Shown in pieces: positions 8,615-16,849 of a stretch of 64,000 nt of DNA. Under the pieces are notes generated by a model that had not been told where the DNA came from, made no database searches, and saw only the letters and a list, made by a program, of their open reading frames with translations. The stretch is taken from contig JAUIAP010000028.1 in the NCBI GenBank assembly GCA_030425205.1, forward strand, positions 19,744 through 83,743, written 5' to 3'. The DNA is from Anaerolineae bacterium. GTDB taxonomy: Bacteria > Chloroflexota > Anaerolineae > Promineifilales > Promineifilaceae. Position numbers and translations under genes: made by a program. Every line of letters starts with the position of its first letter. Positions within the stretch are counted from its first letter, which is position 1.

Positions 8615-9766
8615 TTAATCCTGATTTTTGGGCATGGTAGACAGCGCATCAAACGCTGGGCGATGCGTGCCGTCGGGTAGCGTGATCGACCACCACCACT
8701 GTTCATTTGCCTCTGGTGTCCATGCGGTATCAGCGAGAAAGATGGTCGTCATCAGACCGATCCACGGCGACCAATTTTCTTCAGCATATTGATAGGCCCG
8801 CACTAAGTAGTCAGCTTGCGTCGCCTCATCGACGGCGTACCAGCTATAACCATTGTGCAGGACTTCAAGCGTCTGATCGGTCGCACCATGCGGATCGTTT
8901 GTGACCCATCCCATCTCCATAATGGCGATCTGCTTTGCGCCGTCGCCATTTTCAACCATGATCGCACGGATATCCTCAACGTGGCGAAATGCAAAGACAC
9001 GATGCCCACCATAGGGATTTGCAGGGTCTGCAACTTCTTCAGGGGAAGCTTCAGGCGGCGCGGCGTAGCCGGGCGCATTAACCCCCAAGATGTCGAAATA
9101 GTCGCTCGCTCCTGCATCATACATCTGCTGGAGGAAAACGTCATCGGGCGTTACCTTATCGTCGTAGGTTCCCGTGGGGGCAAGGGCAGCGGAGATAATA
9201 ATGGCGGTGGAATCGGCCGATCTGATCCCCTCCGCACAAACCCGCAACAGTTCAACGTAGGCCACCGCATCGGGCGACTCATTGTTCCACTCGCGATCTA
9301 AGTTTGGCTCATTCCAAACCTGATACGCATGGATACGACCTTTGTAGCGCGACGCCAGCCACGTGCAGTAGTCGCGGAAATCTTCATAATCGGCGGGGGG
9401 ACCATTCTCAAAAAGCGGTCGATCTTGTGGCAATGCCCATAGTGGCGGCCGATCGAGACGCACGACCAGTTTTAACCCCGCTGCGTTGACCTCATCAACG
9501 ATGCGGTCTGGGTGATAGGTGTTATATTCACCTTTCTTAATCCCTTCAATATCGCGCCACGCAAAGTTTTGCTTGATCCAGCCAAACCCCATCTCTTGCG
9601 TCAGTTCGATTTCGGGGATCCGCTCATTATCCATGTTCCACCATAGCGCAGTGTGAATCCCATACTCAGGGGAGGCAAATGTCTGCACGACAGGCTCTTG
9701 GCGACAGGCGGTGAGCAGGCTGAACAGCAATAGGAGAGGGAGAAACTTCAAAAGAGTGGTTGGCAC
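8615..9766 (-). CDS. Clan GH-A glycoside hydrolase-like lipoprotein (first paralogue)
   Basis: A predicted exported glycosidase of 383 residues with a (beta/alpha)8 barrel of the GH5/GH39 type. The N-terminus has a hydrophobic stretch ending in the lipobox LTAC, so it is likely a membrane-tethered lipoprotein. The acid/base glutamate is in QVWNEPNLDREW and the candidate nucleophile in AIMEMGWV. I place the start at the GTG 9766-9764, which gives a standard lipoprotein signal. An ATG at 9805 would put a perfect inverted repeat (9767-9804) inside the coding sequence. About 50 bp downstream of a paralogue sharing LDREW and SxALAPTGxxD motifs, so probably a duplication in one operon. Substrate unknown. 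Confidence 0.8.
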   Translation of the reverse strand: MPTTLLKFLPLLLLFSLLTACRQEPVVQTFASPEYGIHTALWWNMDNERIPEIELTQEMGFGWIKQNFAWRDIEGIKKGEYNTYHPDRIVDEVNAAGLKLVVRLDRPPLWALPQDRPLFENGPPADYEDFRDYCTWLASRYKGRIHAYQVWNEPNLDREWNNESPDAVAYVELLRVCAEGIRSADSTAIIISAALAPTGTYDDKVTPDDVFLQQMYDAGASDYFDILGVNAPGYAAPPEASPEEVADPANPYGGHRVFAFRHVEDIRAIMVENGDGAKQIAIMEMGWVTNDPHGATDQTLEVLHNGYSWYAVDEATQADYLVRAYQYAEENWSPWIGLMTTIFLADTAWTPEANEQWWWSITLPDGTHRPAFDALSTMPKNQD

Positions 9767-9804
9767 TGTTCGGCATTCACACAATGCTGCGCGAATGCCG
9801 AACA
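9767..9804. repeat. Perfect 12-bp inverted repeat between two glycosidase genes
   Basis: TGTTCGGCATTC (9767-9778) pairs with GAATGCCGAACA (9793-9804) across a 14-nt loop. It occupies almost the whole spacer between the two paralogous genes. It may modulate read-through or stabilise the upstream message. Confidence 0.7.
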
Positions 9805-9816
9805 ATACGGTTAGTT

Positions 9817-11148
9817 TTACTTTTCCATGTCAGCAACCGCGCCAAATGCAGGGCGTGGGACACCATTGGTGTCGATAATGCTGTAGGGAACGGGATCATC
9901 GGTGGGGCCTTGCCCCTTGTTGCCAAAGTCGAAGTTGAAAAGGAACGCGAGCATCACATCGCCACTATCACGCATCTGTTGGAATGCCTGAACGATGTAC
10001 TCAGCCTGTTCTTCAAGCGAGTTGTCAAAAACCCATTCAAATGCTTCAGGCCCTTCCTCATAACCACCAGCCGATGCCCAGCCAAATTCTGTTACGCATA
10101 GCTTCATGTCAGGATTGACCGCTTGTGTCTTCTCAGCCATCAGGCGCAACGTCGTTGCAAAGCTCCAGCTTTGATGTGGATTCACCCATGGCCCCTGAAA
10201 GACGAAATCTTCGGCCGATCCGACCGTCTCAACCGCGTCAAACTCGACATTGGGTGGCAAGTTGTACCCATTGTGATGCACGCCAACACAATCGACATAG
10301 TCGAGAATGCCGAGAGTCAACGCCTCGTCAAACCAGATCAGGTCGTTCATCACGGTCATTCTAGCAGCATCATGCGATCCTGTGGGTGCAAGCGCACCGC
10401 TGATCACGATCACGCTGGGATCAACCGCCTTGATTGCGGCATGTGCGCCAGCCAAAAATTCAACGTAGCCTGCGGGCGCAACACCCTGCGCGGTACGCCA
10501 TTCACGGTCGAGGTTCTGCTCATTCCAGACTTCGATTGCCTGAACTTGACCCTGATAGCGGGTCAGCACATCGGTCACAAATTGATAGTAGAGTTCTGGA
10601 TCATCAGGGGGGCCATGCCGATCACCGTCGGCGCGAGTCCATTCTGGCGATGTGACAATGCTCAACATGACATAGAGATTGCGTTTAACCGCCTCCTCCA
10701 TGATGATGTCCCAGATATACCAATCTGTCGTGTCGGGCGCGCGCTGAATATCAGCCCAACGCATCTGCACCTTCATCCAGTCAAGTCCAAGCTGATTTTT
10801 GACAACTTCGGCCGAATAGCTCGGATCGCCCACAACGGCATGGGATTGCGCGCCATAACCAAACTGGTCACGCGGCCATGCTGCTAACATAAGCTCCTCA
10901 CCCTCGACCAATTCAACCGTCTCACCGTCTGTAGTCGGTTCATCGACGACTGGTTCACTTTCTTCCACCGCAATTGTCGGCGGGGGGGGCAATGTCGAAA
11001 CGGCTGTCGGTGGCAGTGCGGTATCGGTCGGCACGGGTTCAGCCGTGTTCGTTGGCGCAACTGTCTGTTCGACGACCTCTGGCTCAGGTGAGCCACACGC
11101 CACAAGAAGGGACGTGATCAGTAAAATCCAAAATAATTTCAAACGCAT
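9817..11148 (-). CDS. Clan GH-A glycoside hydrolase-like lipoprotein (second paralogue)
   Basis: 443 residues: a lipoprotein signal with lipobox LVAC around residue 18, a Thr/Pro/Val/Glu-rich linker to about residue 95, then a clan GH-A barrel. The acid/base Glu sits in EVWNEQNLDREW, where the usual Pro after Glu is replaced by Gln. The nucleophile candidate is the Glu of CVTEFGWAS. Closely related in layout to the next gene (8615-9766). Only 12 bp separate it from the upstream GH18-like gene, indicating one operon. Catalysis is likely but the Pro-to-Gln change next to the acid/base residue is unusual. Substrate not predictable. Confidence 0.8.
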   Translation of the reverse strand: MRLKLFWILLITSLLVACGSPEPEVVEQTVAPTNTAEPVPTDTALPPTAVSTLPPPPTIAVEESEPVVDEPTTDGETVELVEGEELMLAAWPRDQFGYGAQSHAVVGDPSYSAEVVKNQLGLDWMKVQMRWADIQRAPDTTDWYIWDIIMEEAVKRNLYVMLSIVTSPEWTRADGDRHGPPDDPELYYQFVTDVLTRYQGQVQAIEVWNEQNLDREWRTAQGVAPAGYVEFLAGAHAAIKAVDPSVIVISGALAPTGSHDAARMTVMNDLIWFDEALTLGILDYVDCVGVHHNGYNLPPNVEFDAVETVGSAEDFVFQGPWVNPHQSWSFATTLRLMAEKTQAVNPDMKLCVTEFGWASAGGYEEGPEAFEWVFDNSLEEQAEYIVQAFQQMRDSGDVMLAFLFNFDFGNKGQGPTDDPVPYSIIDTNGVPRPAFGAVADMEK

Positions 11149-11160
11149 CTTCTCTATCCT

Positions 11161-13176
11161 TTAGGGAGCTGATTGTAAAACCGTTGGCAATGCAAACAGA
11201 TCAACTCCTTCATCAAGTTCTACAAGGCTTAGATATACCCAGCCCTCAACCTCAGACTCCACAGGGCGGACTTTGAGCCATGCCCCAGACGTGTCACGCC
11301 CAAGCAGACGCAATTCGCTCCGTTCGGGTAGGACATCAAGGACACCCGACTCAAATCGTGGGCCGTCGCGGAAATTAGTTTCAACTGTTAAAAAGCCTGT
11401 GGGGTTTGCCAAGCGTTCTGCTTCAGCGGCGGCAGCGGCAGCGGCGGCAGCTTCTGCTTCAGCGGCGGCGGCGGCGGCGGCAGCTTCTGCTTCAGCGACG
11501 GGATCTAATACCTCGAACACATATTCGCCTAACTCTGTCTGATTATCACCAAAGGCAAAATCGACGTTCACCGTATAATTGCCTACCGTTTCGACATTTT
11601 GATAGGCAAAGGTGAACTGGTCGCTGCTTGTTGTGCTGGCGACAATCGTTCCATCTGCGGCCGATACCGTCCAAACCAACGCGGCAGCTTGACTGACGGG
11701 TGGCTCCTGACCAAGAACGCTTTCGATGGCAGCAATATAGCCATCCCCTTCAACAATTCCGCCGAGACCGCGCACAAGCACGCCAGCGAGATGATAGCGT
11801 TCTACCAAACGCAGACGGTGGGCCAACGCGCTTTCATTACTCAGCCAAACGGTATGCGGCTGTCCATTCTGCTCATACGTATATTTGTAGGTGACACCGT
11901 CCCCATCCCATTCTAGCGCGGAGGCCGTGCCTGAAAGGCCAATTTCGAGCGTTTCACCAACGTTAATGCGTTCGCCGCCTTGCAATAGTTGCAATTCACC
12001 AAAGTTAGAGAGGGCGAGCTCGCGCGGCATTTCGGTGTAAACATCCCCAATTTGGTCGATGGCGTTTGCGCTAACCAGCAGCAATAGCTTATGGCGATCG
12101 ACTTGGCGCACTGCCCAACTGACGATCTGTTCAGCCATGCCCCCATCGTTGTATTGGGTCGGGTTGAGCGGCATTTGAACCAGCACTTTATCGGCAGCCG
12201 CACCGAGCATTGCCCAGTTGTGTCCGCCTGTGACCCCCTGACTGTTGAGTTGTTGCGGCGCGGCGAGCGTCACCATCAATTCGAGGCCACGCTCGTGTAG
12301 GGCAGTGCTTAGGTCGGTAACAAAGGTGGTGAATTCGGCCGATTGCCCCACATCGACGCCCTGATAGTCCAGATTGATCCCCGCATAGCCGCCATCAAAG
12401 GCACGCCCTGTCAACTCGGCGATGTGCGCTGCCTGTAAGCTCTCGTTGCTTAACAAAGTGATGACGCTTGTCGTATCGACGACGAGGCCCACGTTTGTCA
12501 CGCGCAAAAATTCGTCGTATTCACCGGGCTGAATGAGGACGGGTTCGCCCGTCAGCGCACCGTTGGCTCCCAGCGTCAACGTGCCAACTGAAACGGTGTT
12601 TGCAATGGGGAAAAGTGCCGATGGCAACTCTCTGCTTGGCAAGACTTCGATGCCAAGACGCACATTCGTCGGCTGATAGGCCAACGTCGCGGCAACCGCT
12701 TCTGGCAGCATCACATTGCTCGCAACCAGCTTGCCGTCCTCGATTGTGGTCGGCATGAATGTCCATGCGTTGCCATCCCATGCATGTAGGTCGAGCAGGC
12801 GAGAATCGGCCGAATTTGCAATATCAACGCGCAGTGTTGCCTGCGTATCCGTGCGGCCACTATTCTCTAATCTATAAATTGGCCCGACAAGCTCACGATC
12901 GAGGGGCAATAACTGTCCAAACTCACTGCCATCAACCTCCGCCAATGTCAGATTTGCGCCGGGTGCATTGACTGTAAAGCCACCGATAGACCCGCCACTA
13001 ACTGGTTCTGCGGTCGGCTGTGCCGCTGCGGTCGTTGGAACGGCTTCACTCGTCTCCATCCCCAACAAACCCCGTCCAAACGTCAACAATAACCCTGCCA
13101 CCAGCAGCAGCACTGCTAATAGCAACATCAAAATAATTAAAGTCTTAGACTGTCCACTGTTGTTTTCAGCCGCCAT
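11161..13176 (-). CDS. Membrane-anchored GH18-like protein with C-terminal SH3 domain
   Basis: 671 residues with one N-terminal membrane segment (about residues 10-30) and no cleavage motif, so the bulk is extracytoplasmic. Residues about 255-480 resemble the GH18/YaaH barrel (AGINLDYQGVDVGQSAEF, LELMVTLAAPQQ). The family motif DxxDxDxE is degenerate and the catalytic Glu position is Gln, so hydrolysis is doubtful. A Glu/Ala-only linker follows (about residues 559-590), then a bacterial SH3 domain (TNFRDGPRFES... GWVYLSLVEL) typical of cell-wall binding. First gene of the glycosidase operon, with AGGAG in front of its ATG. Likely a carbohydrate- or peptidoglycan-binding scaffold. Confidence 0.75.
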   Translation of the reverse strand: MAAENNSGQSKTLIILMLLLAVLLLVAGLLLTFGRGLLGMETSEAVPTTAAAQPTAEPVSGGSIGGFTVNAPGANLTLAEVDGSEFGQLLPLDRELVGPIYRLENSGRTDTQATLRVDIANSADSRLLDLHAWDGNAWTFMPTTIEDGKLVASNVMLPEAVAATLAYQPTNVRLGIEVLPSRELPSALFPIANTVSVGTLTLGANGALTGEPVLIQPGEYDEFLRVTNVGLVVDTTSVITLLSNESLQAAHIAELTGRAFDGGYAGINLDYQGVDVGQSAEFTTFVTDLSTALHERGLELMVTLAAPQQLNSQGVTGGHNWAMLGAAADKVLVQMPLNPTQYNDGGMAEQIVSWAVRQVDRHKLLLLVSANAIDQIGDVYTEMPRELALSNFGELQLLQGGERINVGETLEIGLSGTASALEWDGDGVTYKYTYEQNGQPHTVWLSNESALAHRLRLVERYHLAGVLVRGLGGIVEGDGYIAAIESVLGQEPPVSQAAALVWTVSAADGTIVASTTSSDQFTFAYQNVETVGNYTVNVDFAFGDNQTELGEYVFEVLDPVAEAEAAAAAAAAEAEAAAAAAAAAEAERLANPTGFLTVETNFRDGPRFESGVLDVLPERSELRLLGRDTSGAWLKVRPVESEVEGWVYLSLVELDEGVDLFALPTVLQSAP
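11412..11500. repeat. GCN-codon tandem repeat encoding the Glu/Ala linker
   Basis: Near-identical blocks of about 33-36 bp (CTTCTGCTTCAGCGGCGGC type) are tandemly arranged, with runs of GGC/GCN trinucleotides inside. They encode the Ala/Glu linker of the GH18-like protein. Internal triplet runs make in-frame length variation by slippage likely. Confidence 0.8.
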
Positions 13177-13278
13177 ATTTCGTCTCCTAAGCGTCCTTTG
13201 CCGCTCCCAATTTTATTCTTCATGTACCGCAGCGTGCAGCATTGCACTACAGACAGCACCTTGATTTGCAAAACACAA

Positions 13279-13297
13279 AACAGGCTTGCAGCCTGTT
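13279..13297. repeat. Small hairpin in the 13.2-13.5 kb spacer
   Basis: AACAGGC-TTGCA-GCCTGTT, a perfect 7-bp stem. The 13177-13527 spacer also contains the promoter of the SCP2 gene. A 60-codon minus ORF across it looks spurious. Confidence 0.55.
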
Positions 13298-13438
13298 CAA
13301 ACTTGTCTAAATTGCTCATGTGTTAAACAGAAATTATACTCGCAGCGGAGCGCTCGCCATTCTAGCACAGCCAAAAATACCCTGCCAAACTCCTCATCCA
13401 ACTTAAGTTGTATATAAATTTGACGGGCCGTCACGTAA

Positions 13439-13468
13439 TTGACATGAATAATCAGAGATTGGTATACT
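13439..13468 (+). promoter_or_regulatory. Sigma-70-type promoter of the SCP2 gene
   Basis: TTGACA at 13439-13444, an 18-bp spacer, then TATACT at 13463-13468, about 60 bp before the ATG. The cleanest -35/-10 pair in the window together with the yefM promoter. Confidence 0.7.
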
Positions 13469-13527
13469 AATCACTTGATAAGTCAACAATAAACGACGAC
13501 CAATCGTCGAATTTCATGGAGAATAAC

Positions 13528-13848
13528 ATGCCTACACTTGAAGAAATTTTCGCGGAAATGCCCAATCGCCTCAATGCAGACCAAGCGAAAGGGGTCGATA
13601 TGACCATCCAATTTAACCTTTCTGGTGATGAGGGCGGCGACTATGCGCTACATGTCGCAAATGGTGAAGCCAACGTTGTAGAAGAGACGCTGGACGACCC
13701 AACGGCAACGATCAAGATGGATGCGGCCGACTACAAGAGTATGGTTACCGGACAGCTTGATCCAATGACCGCGTTTATGACGGGCAAGGTTAAAGTTGAA
13801 GGGGACCTCGGCGCAGTGATGAAAATGCAGTCACTGTTTGACCTTTAG
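13528..13848 (+). CDS. SCP2 sterol/lipid-binding domain protein
   Basis: A 106-residue single-domain protein with the sterol-carrier-protein-2 fold: MTIQFNLSGDEGGDYALHV, then TATIKMDAADYKSMVTG, then KVKVEGDLGAVMKMQSLFDL. Such domains bind lipids or other hydrophobic ligands in the cytosol. The ATG at 13528 is chosen over the in-frame ATG at 13516 because GGAG at 13518-13521 lies six bases before it. Monocistronic, with its own promoter and a strong terminator. It may relate to the lipid-ester chemistry suggested by the acyltransferase at 45 kb, but that is speculative. Confidence 0.85.
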   Translation: MPTLEEIFAEMPNRLNADQAKGVDMTIQFNLSGDEGGDYALHVANGEANVVEETLDDPTATIKMDAADYKSMVTGQLDPMTAFMTGKVKVEGDLGAVMKMQSLFDL

Positions 13849-13874
13849 CATTTAGCGGCAAATTAATTCAAAAC

Positions 13875-13903
13875 AAAAAGCTCACCTTGATGGTGAGCTT
13901 TTT
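13875..13903. terminator. Bidirectional terminator between the SCP2 gene and fba
   Basis: Arms 13875-13886 and 13892-13903 (core AAGCTCACC/GGTGAGCTT) with a 5-nt loop, flanked by A- and T-runs. Suits both convergent genes. Confidence 0.9.
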
Positions 13904-13939
13904 ATTTTGAAGGGCGACCAACTTAGTCGCCTTTTGATG

Positions 13940-15031
13940 TTAGACCGTTAGCGCGAGCGTGTTCATGTTGTTCAAATCTTCACACGCTTGGGTCAAGCGG
14001 GCGGAGAAGGATGTTTCGGCCGCACGTAACCATGAACGCGGATCGTACTGTTTCTTGTTTGGCTTATCGGCGCCTTCTGGGTTGCCCAACTGGCCTTGCA
14101 AATAGTCGTGCTTGCTCGCCTCATAGGCACGGACACCTTCCCAGAACGCCCATTGGGTATCTGTGTCGATGTTCATCTTGATCGCGCCATATTCGATTGC
14201 CTTGCGGATATCCTCTTGCGCCGAGCCAGAACCACCGTGGAAGACAAAGTTGAGCGGGGTGTCATCTTTCACATCATAATGGTCGATGATGTACTGTTGT
14301 GAATTACGCAAGATATCGGGGCGCAACTCGACGTTGCCCGGTTTATAGACGCCATGCACGTTCCCAAACGCGGCCGCGACCATAAACTTATCGCTGACTT
14401 TCATCAACTCTTCATAGGCGTATGCAACTTCTTCTGGCTGTGTGTAAAGACGCGCGCTGTCCACATCGGTGTTGTCAACGCCATCCTCTTCACCACCCGT
14501 TACGCCCAGCTCAAATTCGAGGGTCATATCCATCTTGCTCATACGTTCAAGATAACGTTTGCAGATTTCAATGTTTTCTTCAAGTGGCTCTTCAGAGAGA
14601 TCGAGCATATGTGAGCTGAAAAGCGGTACGCCATGCACTTTATAAAACGCTTCACCCGCATCAAGCATACCGTCGATCCACGGCAACAGCTTTTTGGCCG
14701 CATGGTCGGTGTGGGTCAAAATGCGTGCGCCATAAAGAGCGGCCAGCTCGTGTATGTGGCGTGCACCAGAAACGGCTCCTGCCACAGAAGCCGACATATC
14801 CTGATTGGGTAGACCCTTACCAGCAAAAAATTGTGCGCCACCATTACTAAACTGAATGATGATTGGGGAGTTGACATCGCGTGCCGTTTCCATAGCAGCA
14901 TTGACGGTGTTTGTGCCAATGACATTGACAGCAGGAAGGGCAAAGTTGTTCTTTTGGGCAACGGCGAAGAGTTTTTGCACTGCATCGCCTGTGATAACGC
15001 CAGCAGGTAACATTTCTGATAAAGTGGTCAT
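13940..15031 (-). CDS. fba: Class II fructose-bisphosphate aldolase
   Basis: Cleaves fructose 1,6-bisphosphate to dihydroxyacetone phosphate and glyceraldehyde 3-phosphate in glycolysis, and the reverse in gluconeogenesis. The 363-residue protein is of the class IIA (E. coli FbaA) type: THTDHAAKKLLPW provides the catalytic Asp and Zn-binding His; LEFELGVTGGEEDGV, AFGNVHGVYKPGNVEL and FVFHGGSGS supply further Zn and substrate contacts; NIDTDTQWAFW is near the end. The ATG at 15031 is preferred over an upstream in-frame start at 15082 because it has AAGGAA in front and the upstream segment is heptamer-repeat sequence. Confidence 0.95.
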   Translation of the reverse strand: MTTLSEMLPAGVITGDAVQKLFAVAQKNNFALPAVNVIGTNTVNAAMETARDVNSPIIIQFSNGGAQFFAGKGLPNQDMSASVAGAVSGARHIHELAALYGARILTHTDHAAKKLLPWIDGMLDAGEAFYKVHGVPLFSSHMLDLSEEPLEENIEICKRYLERMSKMDMTLEFELGVTGGEEDGVDNTDVDSARLYTQPEEVAYAYEELMKVSDKFMVAAAFGNVHGVYKPGNVELRPDILRNSQQYIIDHYDVKDDTPLNFVFHGGSGSAQEDIRKAIEYGAIKMNIDTDTQWAFWEGVRAYEASKHDYLQGQLGNPEGADKPNKKQYDPRSWLRAAETSFSARLTQACEDLNNMNTLALTV

Positions 15032-15059
15032 AGGTAAATTCCTTTTTAAGCGCACGGAG

Positions 15060-15112
15060 GGGGAGTTGAGGGGAATACCCATACTCCTTACTCCCTGCTC
15101 CTACAAATTTTC
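15060..15112. repeat. Heptamer-type repeat between fba and proB
   Basis: On the minus strand the sequence has a 7-nt period (GGAGCAG, GGAGTAA, GGAGTAT, GGGTATT), followed by partly complementary CCC-rich sequence. Similar GGAGTAA/GAAGCAG units open the window at 1-25. Confidence 0.5.
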
Positions 15113-15147
15113 TCTTCGATTATAACAGCAGTTCTGAAAAGAGTGGT

Positions 15148-15161
15148 TATACTCTGGAATA
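15148..15161 (+). promoter_or_regulatory. -10 box placed for a leaderless proB mRNA
   Basis: TATACT (15148-15153) ends 7 nt before the proB ATG, so the transcript would start at or next to the start codon. No Shine-Dalgarno sequence is present. Confidence 0.6.
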
Positions 15162-16255
15162 TGCGAATTGTTGTTAAGCTAGGTACGAGCGTATTGACAG
15201 GAGGAACGCGGCGTTTGAATCGGCCGAAAATCGCTGACCTCACCCGCCAGTGCGCCACCCTACAAGCACAAGGTCATCAGATCATTGTCTGTACCTCTGG
15301 TGCGGTCGCTGCGGGGCGTGAACAGTTGGGATTTCCCAACTTATCACGCAACCTGACGACCAAGCGAATGCTTTCGGCCGTGGGGCAGAGTCGCCTCATG
15401 CAGGTGTGGGGTGGTTTCTTCGAGATTTATGATGTGCATGTCGCGCAAATGTTGCTCACGCGTGCCGATGTGCAATCGCGGCAACGCTATCTGAATGCGC
15501 GCGATACGCTGCGCCACCTGCTTGAACTGCAAATTATCCCCATCATCAATGAAAACGATGCCGTTGCCAATGATGATATCAAAGTTGGTGACAACGATAA
15601 TCTTTCCGCACTCGTTGCGCTGTTGGCAGAGGCGGACATCTTGTTTCTTTTGACCGATCAGGATGGGCTGTTTACGGCTGACCCCAGACGAGAAGAATCG
15701 GCCGAACTGATCCGTGAAGTCCGCACAATTAACGACTATCTGCGCCAACTGGCAGGCGGGAGCGTGACAGGCTTGGGAACGGGTGGGATGGTGACGAAGA
15801 TCGAATCGGCCGAAGTTGCAACCCGCGCTGGCATTGACGTGATCATTGCCAACGGGAATCTACCTGACATTATCGTGCGTCTGACAAATGGCGAACAACA
15901 TGGCACGCGCTTTATTGCCCAAGAGTCGCCGCTTGAAAACCGCAAACAGTGGCTCTTTGCTGGCTCAAAAACACATGGCGCATTGACGGTTGATGCAGGC
16001 GCTGCCCAAGCGTTGCGCGTAGCGGGTCGTAGTTTGTTACCAGCAGGAATCATGCGTGTGACTGGCAACTTTACACGCGGAGAAACGGTCGCCATCGAAA
16101 CGGAAGTCGGGCAATTGATTGGACGTGGCATCGCACGCTATTCTAGCCGCGCGATGCAGGAGATTATGGGTCGGCAATCGGCCGAAATTGAAGATATTCT
16201 CGGCTATACTTATGGCAACGTTGCCATCCATCGCAATGATTTGATCTTACTTTAA
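15161..16255 (+). CDS. proB: Glutamate 5-kinase
   Basis: First step of proline synthesis: ATP-dependent phosphorylation of glutamate to gamma-glutamyl phosphate. The 364-residue protein has the amino-acid-kinase domain (MRIVVKLGTSVLTGG, CTSGAVAAGREQLG, NENDAVANDD, GTGGMVTKIESA) and a C-terminal PUA domain (about residues 275-360), the standard architecture. The ATG at 15161 is preferred over GTG at 15143 because the family starts here and the -10 box overlaps the upstream codons. proA is not adjacent. Four TCGGCCGA octamers lie in this one gene, read in different frames as SAE and RP. Confidence 0.95.
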   Translation: MRIVVKLGTSVLTGGTRRLNRPKIADLTRQCATLQAQGHQIIVCTSGAVAAGREQLGFPNLSRNLTTKRMLSAVGQSRLMQVWGGFFEIYDVHVAQMLLTRADVQSRQRYLNARDTLRHLLELQIIPIINENDAVANDDIKVGDNDNLSALVALLAEADILFLLTDQDGLFTADPRREESAELIREVRTINDYLRQLAGGSVTGLGTGGMVTKIESAEVATRAGIDVIIANGNLPDIIVRLTNGEQHGTRFIAQESPLENRKQWLFAGSKTHGALTVDAGAAQALRVAGRSLLPAGIMRVTGNFTRGETVAIETEVGQLIGRGIARYSSRAMQEIMGRQSAEIEDILGYTYGNVAIHRNDLILL

Positions 16256-16323
16256 TCGGCAACAAAGCCTGAATGACCAATACAAATAATTCATTTCTAA
16301 ATTTGTTGCCACCTCTATAACGA

Positions 16324-16650
16324 ATGACAAACTGGTTAAAAATCGACAAACTCGAAAACTTTAATGAAGGCGAACCCGTCTTCCACGACTTCCGCTATGA
16401 AACGGCCGCAATCGTGCGTGTCGGCGACGACGTATTCGCCTTTGAAGACCGTTGCACCCATGACGATGGCCCACTCGCTGACGGCATTATCGATGTTTTA
16501 AATTGTGAAGTCCACTGTCCACGTCATGGCGCACGCTTCAACTTCTGCACTGGAGAAGTCCTCTCAATGCCGGCCGTGACCGATGTGCCTACCTACGCGA
16601 CAAAAATCGAAGCAGGCGAAGTCTATATCCAACCACCGGACGAATCGTAA
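16324..16650 (+). CDS. Rieske [2Fe-2S] ferredoxin-like protein
   Basis: 108 residues with both halves of a Rieske cluster site: Cys-x-His in EDRCTHDDGPL and Cys-x-x-His in HCPRHGARFN. The small soluble size and the bacterial-dioxygenase-type spacing suggest an electron carrier of the NirD/BphF class in the cytosol. No oxygenase or reductase lies nearby, so the partner is unknown. It starts 68 bp after proB on the same strand. A TATAAC sequence sits only 2 nt before the ATG, too close to act as a normal -10. Confidence 0.88.
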   Translation: MTNWLKIDKLENFNEGEPVFHDFRYETAAIVRVGDDVFAFEDRCTHDDGPLADGIIDVLNCEVHCPRHGARFNFCTGEVLSMPAVTDVPTYATKIEAGEVYIQPPDES

Positions 16651-16660
16651 ATACCTTTAT

Positions 16661-16710
16661 CGTGATGCGTGGTGCGTGGTATGTATTCTGGACACGCACC
16701 ACGCATCACG
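16661..16710. repeat. Perfect 18-bp inverted repeat built of 7-nt units
   Basis: Arm 16661-16678 (CGTGATGCGTGGTGCGTG) pairs perfectly with 16693-16710 across a 14-nt loop. Each arm is itself a 7-nt tandem (GTGATGC, GTGGTGC, GTGG). There is no T-run. It lies 11 bp after the Rieske stop codon. The rest of the 16711-16849 spacer shows no other gene. Confidence 0.85.
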
Positions 16711-16849
16711 TACCACTGCTGGCATTTGTATCTCCCCTTGACAGCTAAAGTGACGAGTGCAATTGTCCCTTCATTTCTCTGCCGGCACGTTAAAACATAT
16801 TTATCATCTTCCCACTCTGATAGCGAATCGTGTATAAGTCTGTCAGTTT

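Noticed and set aside
16314..16324. TATAAC as the Rieske -10 box
   Set aside because: It ends only two bases before the ATG, which would place the transcription start inside the coding sequence.
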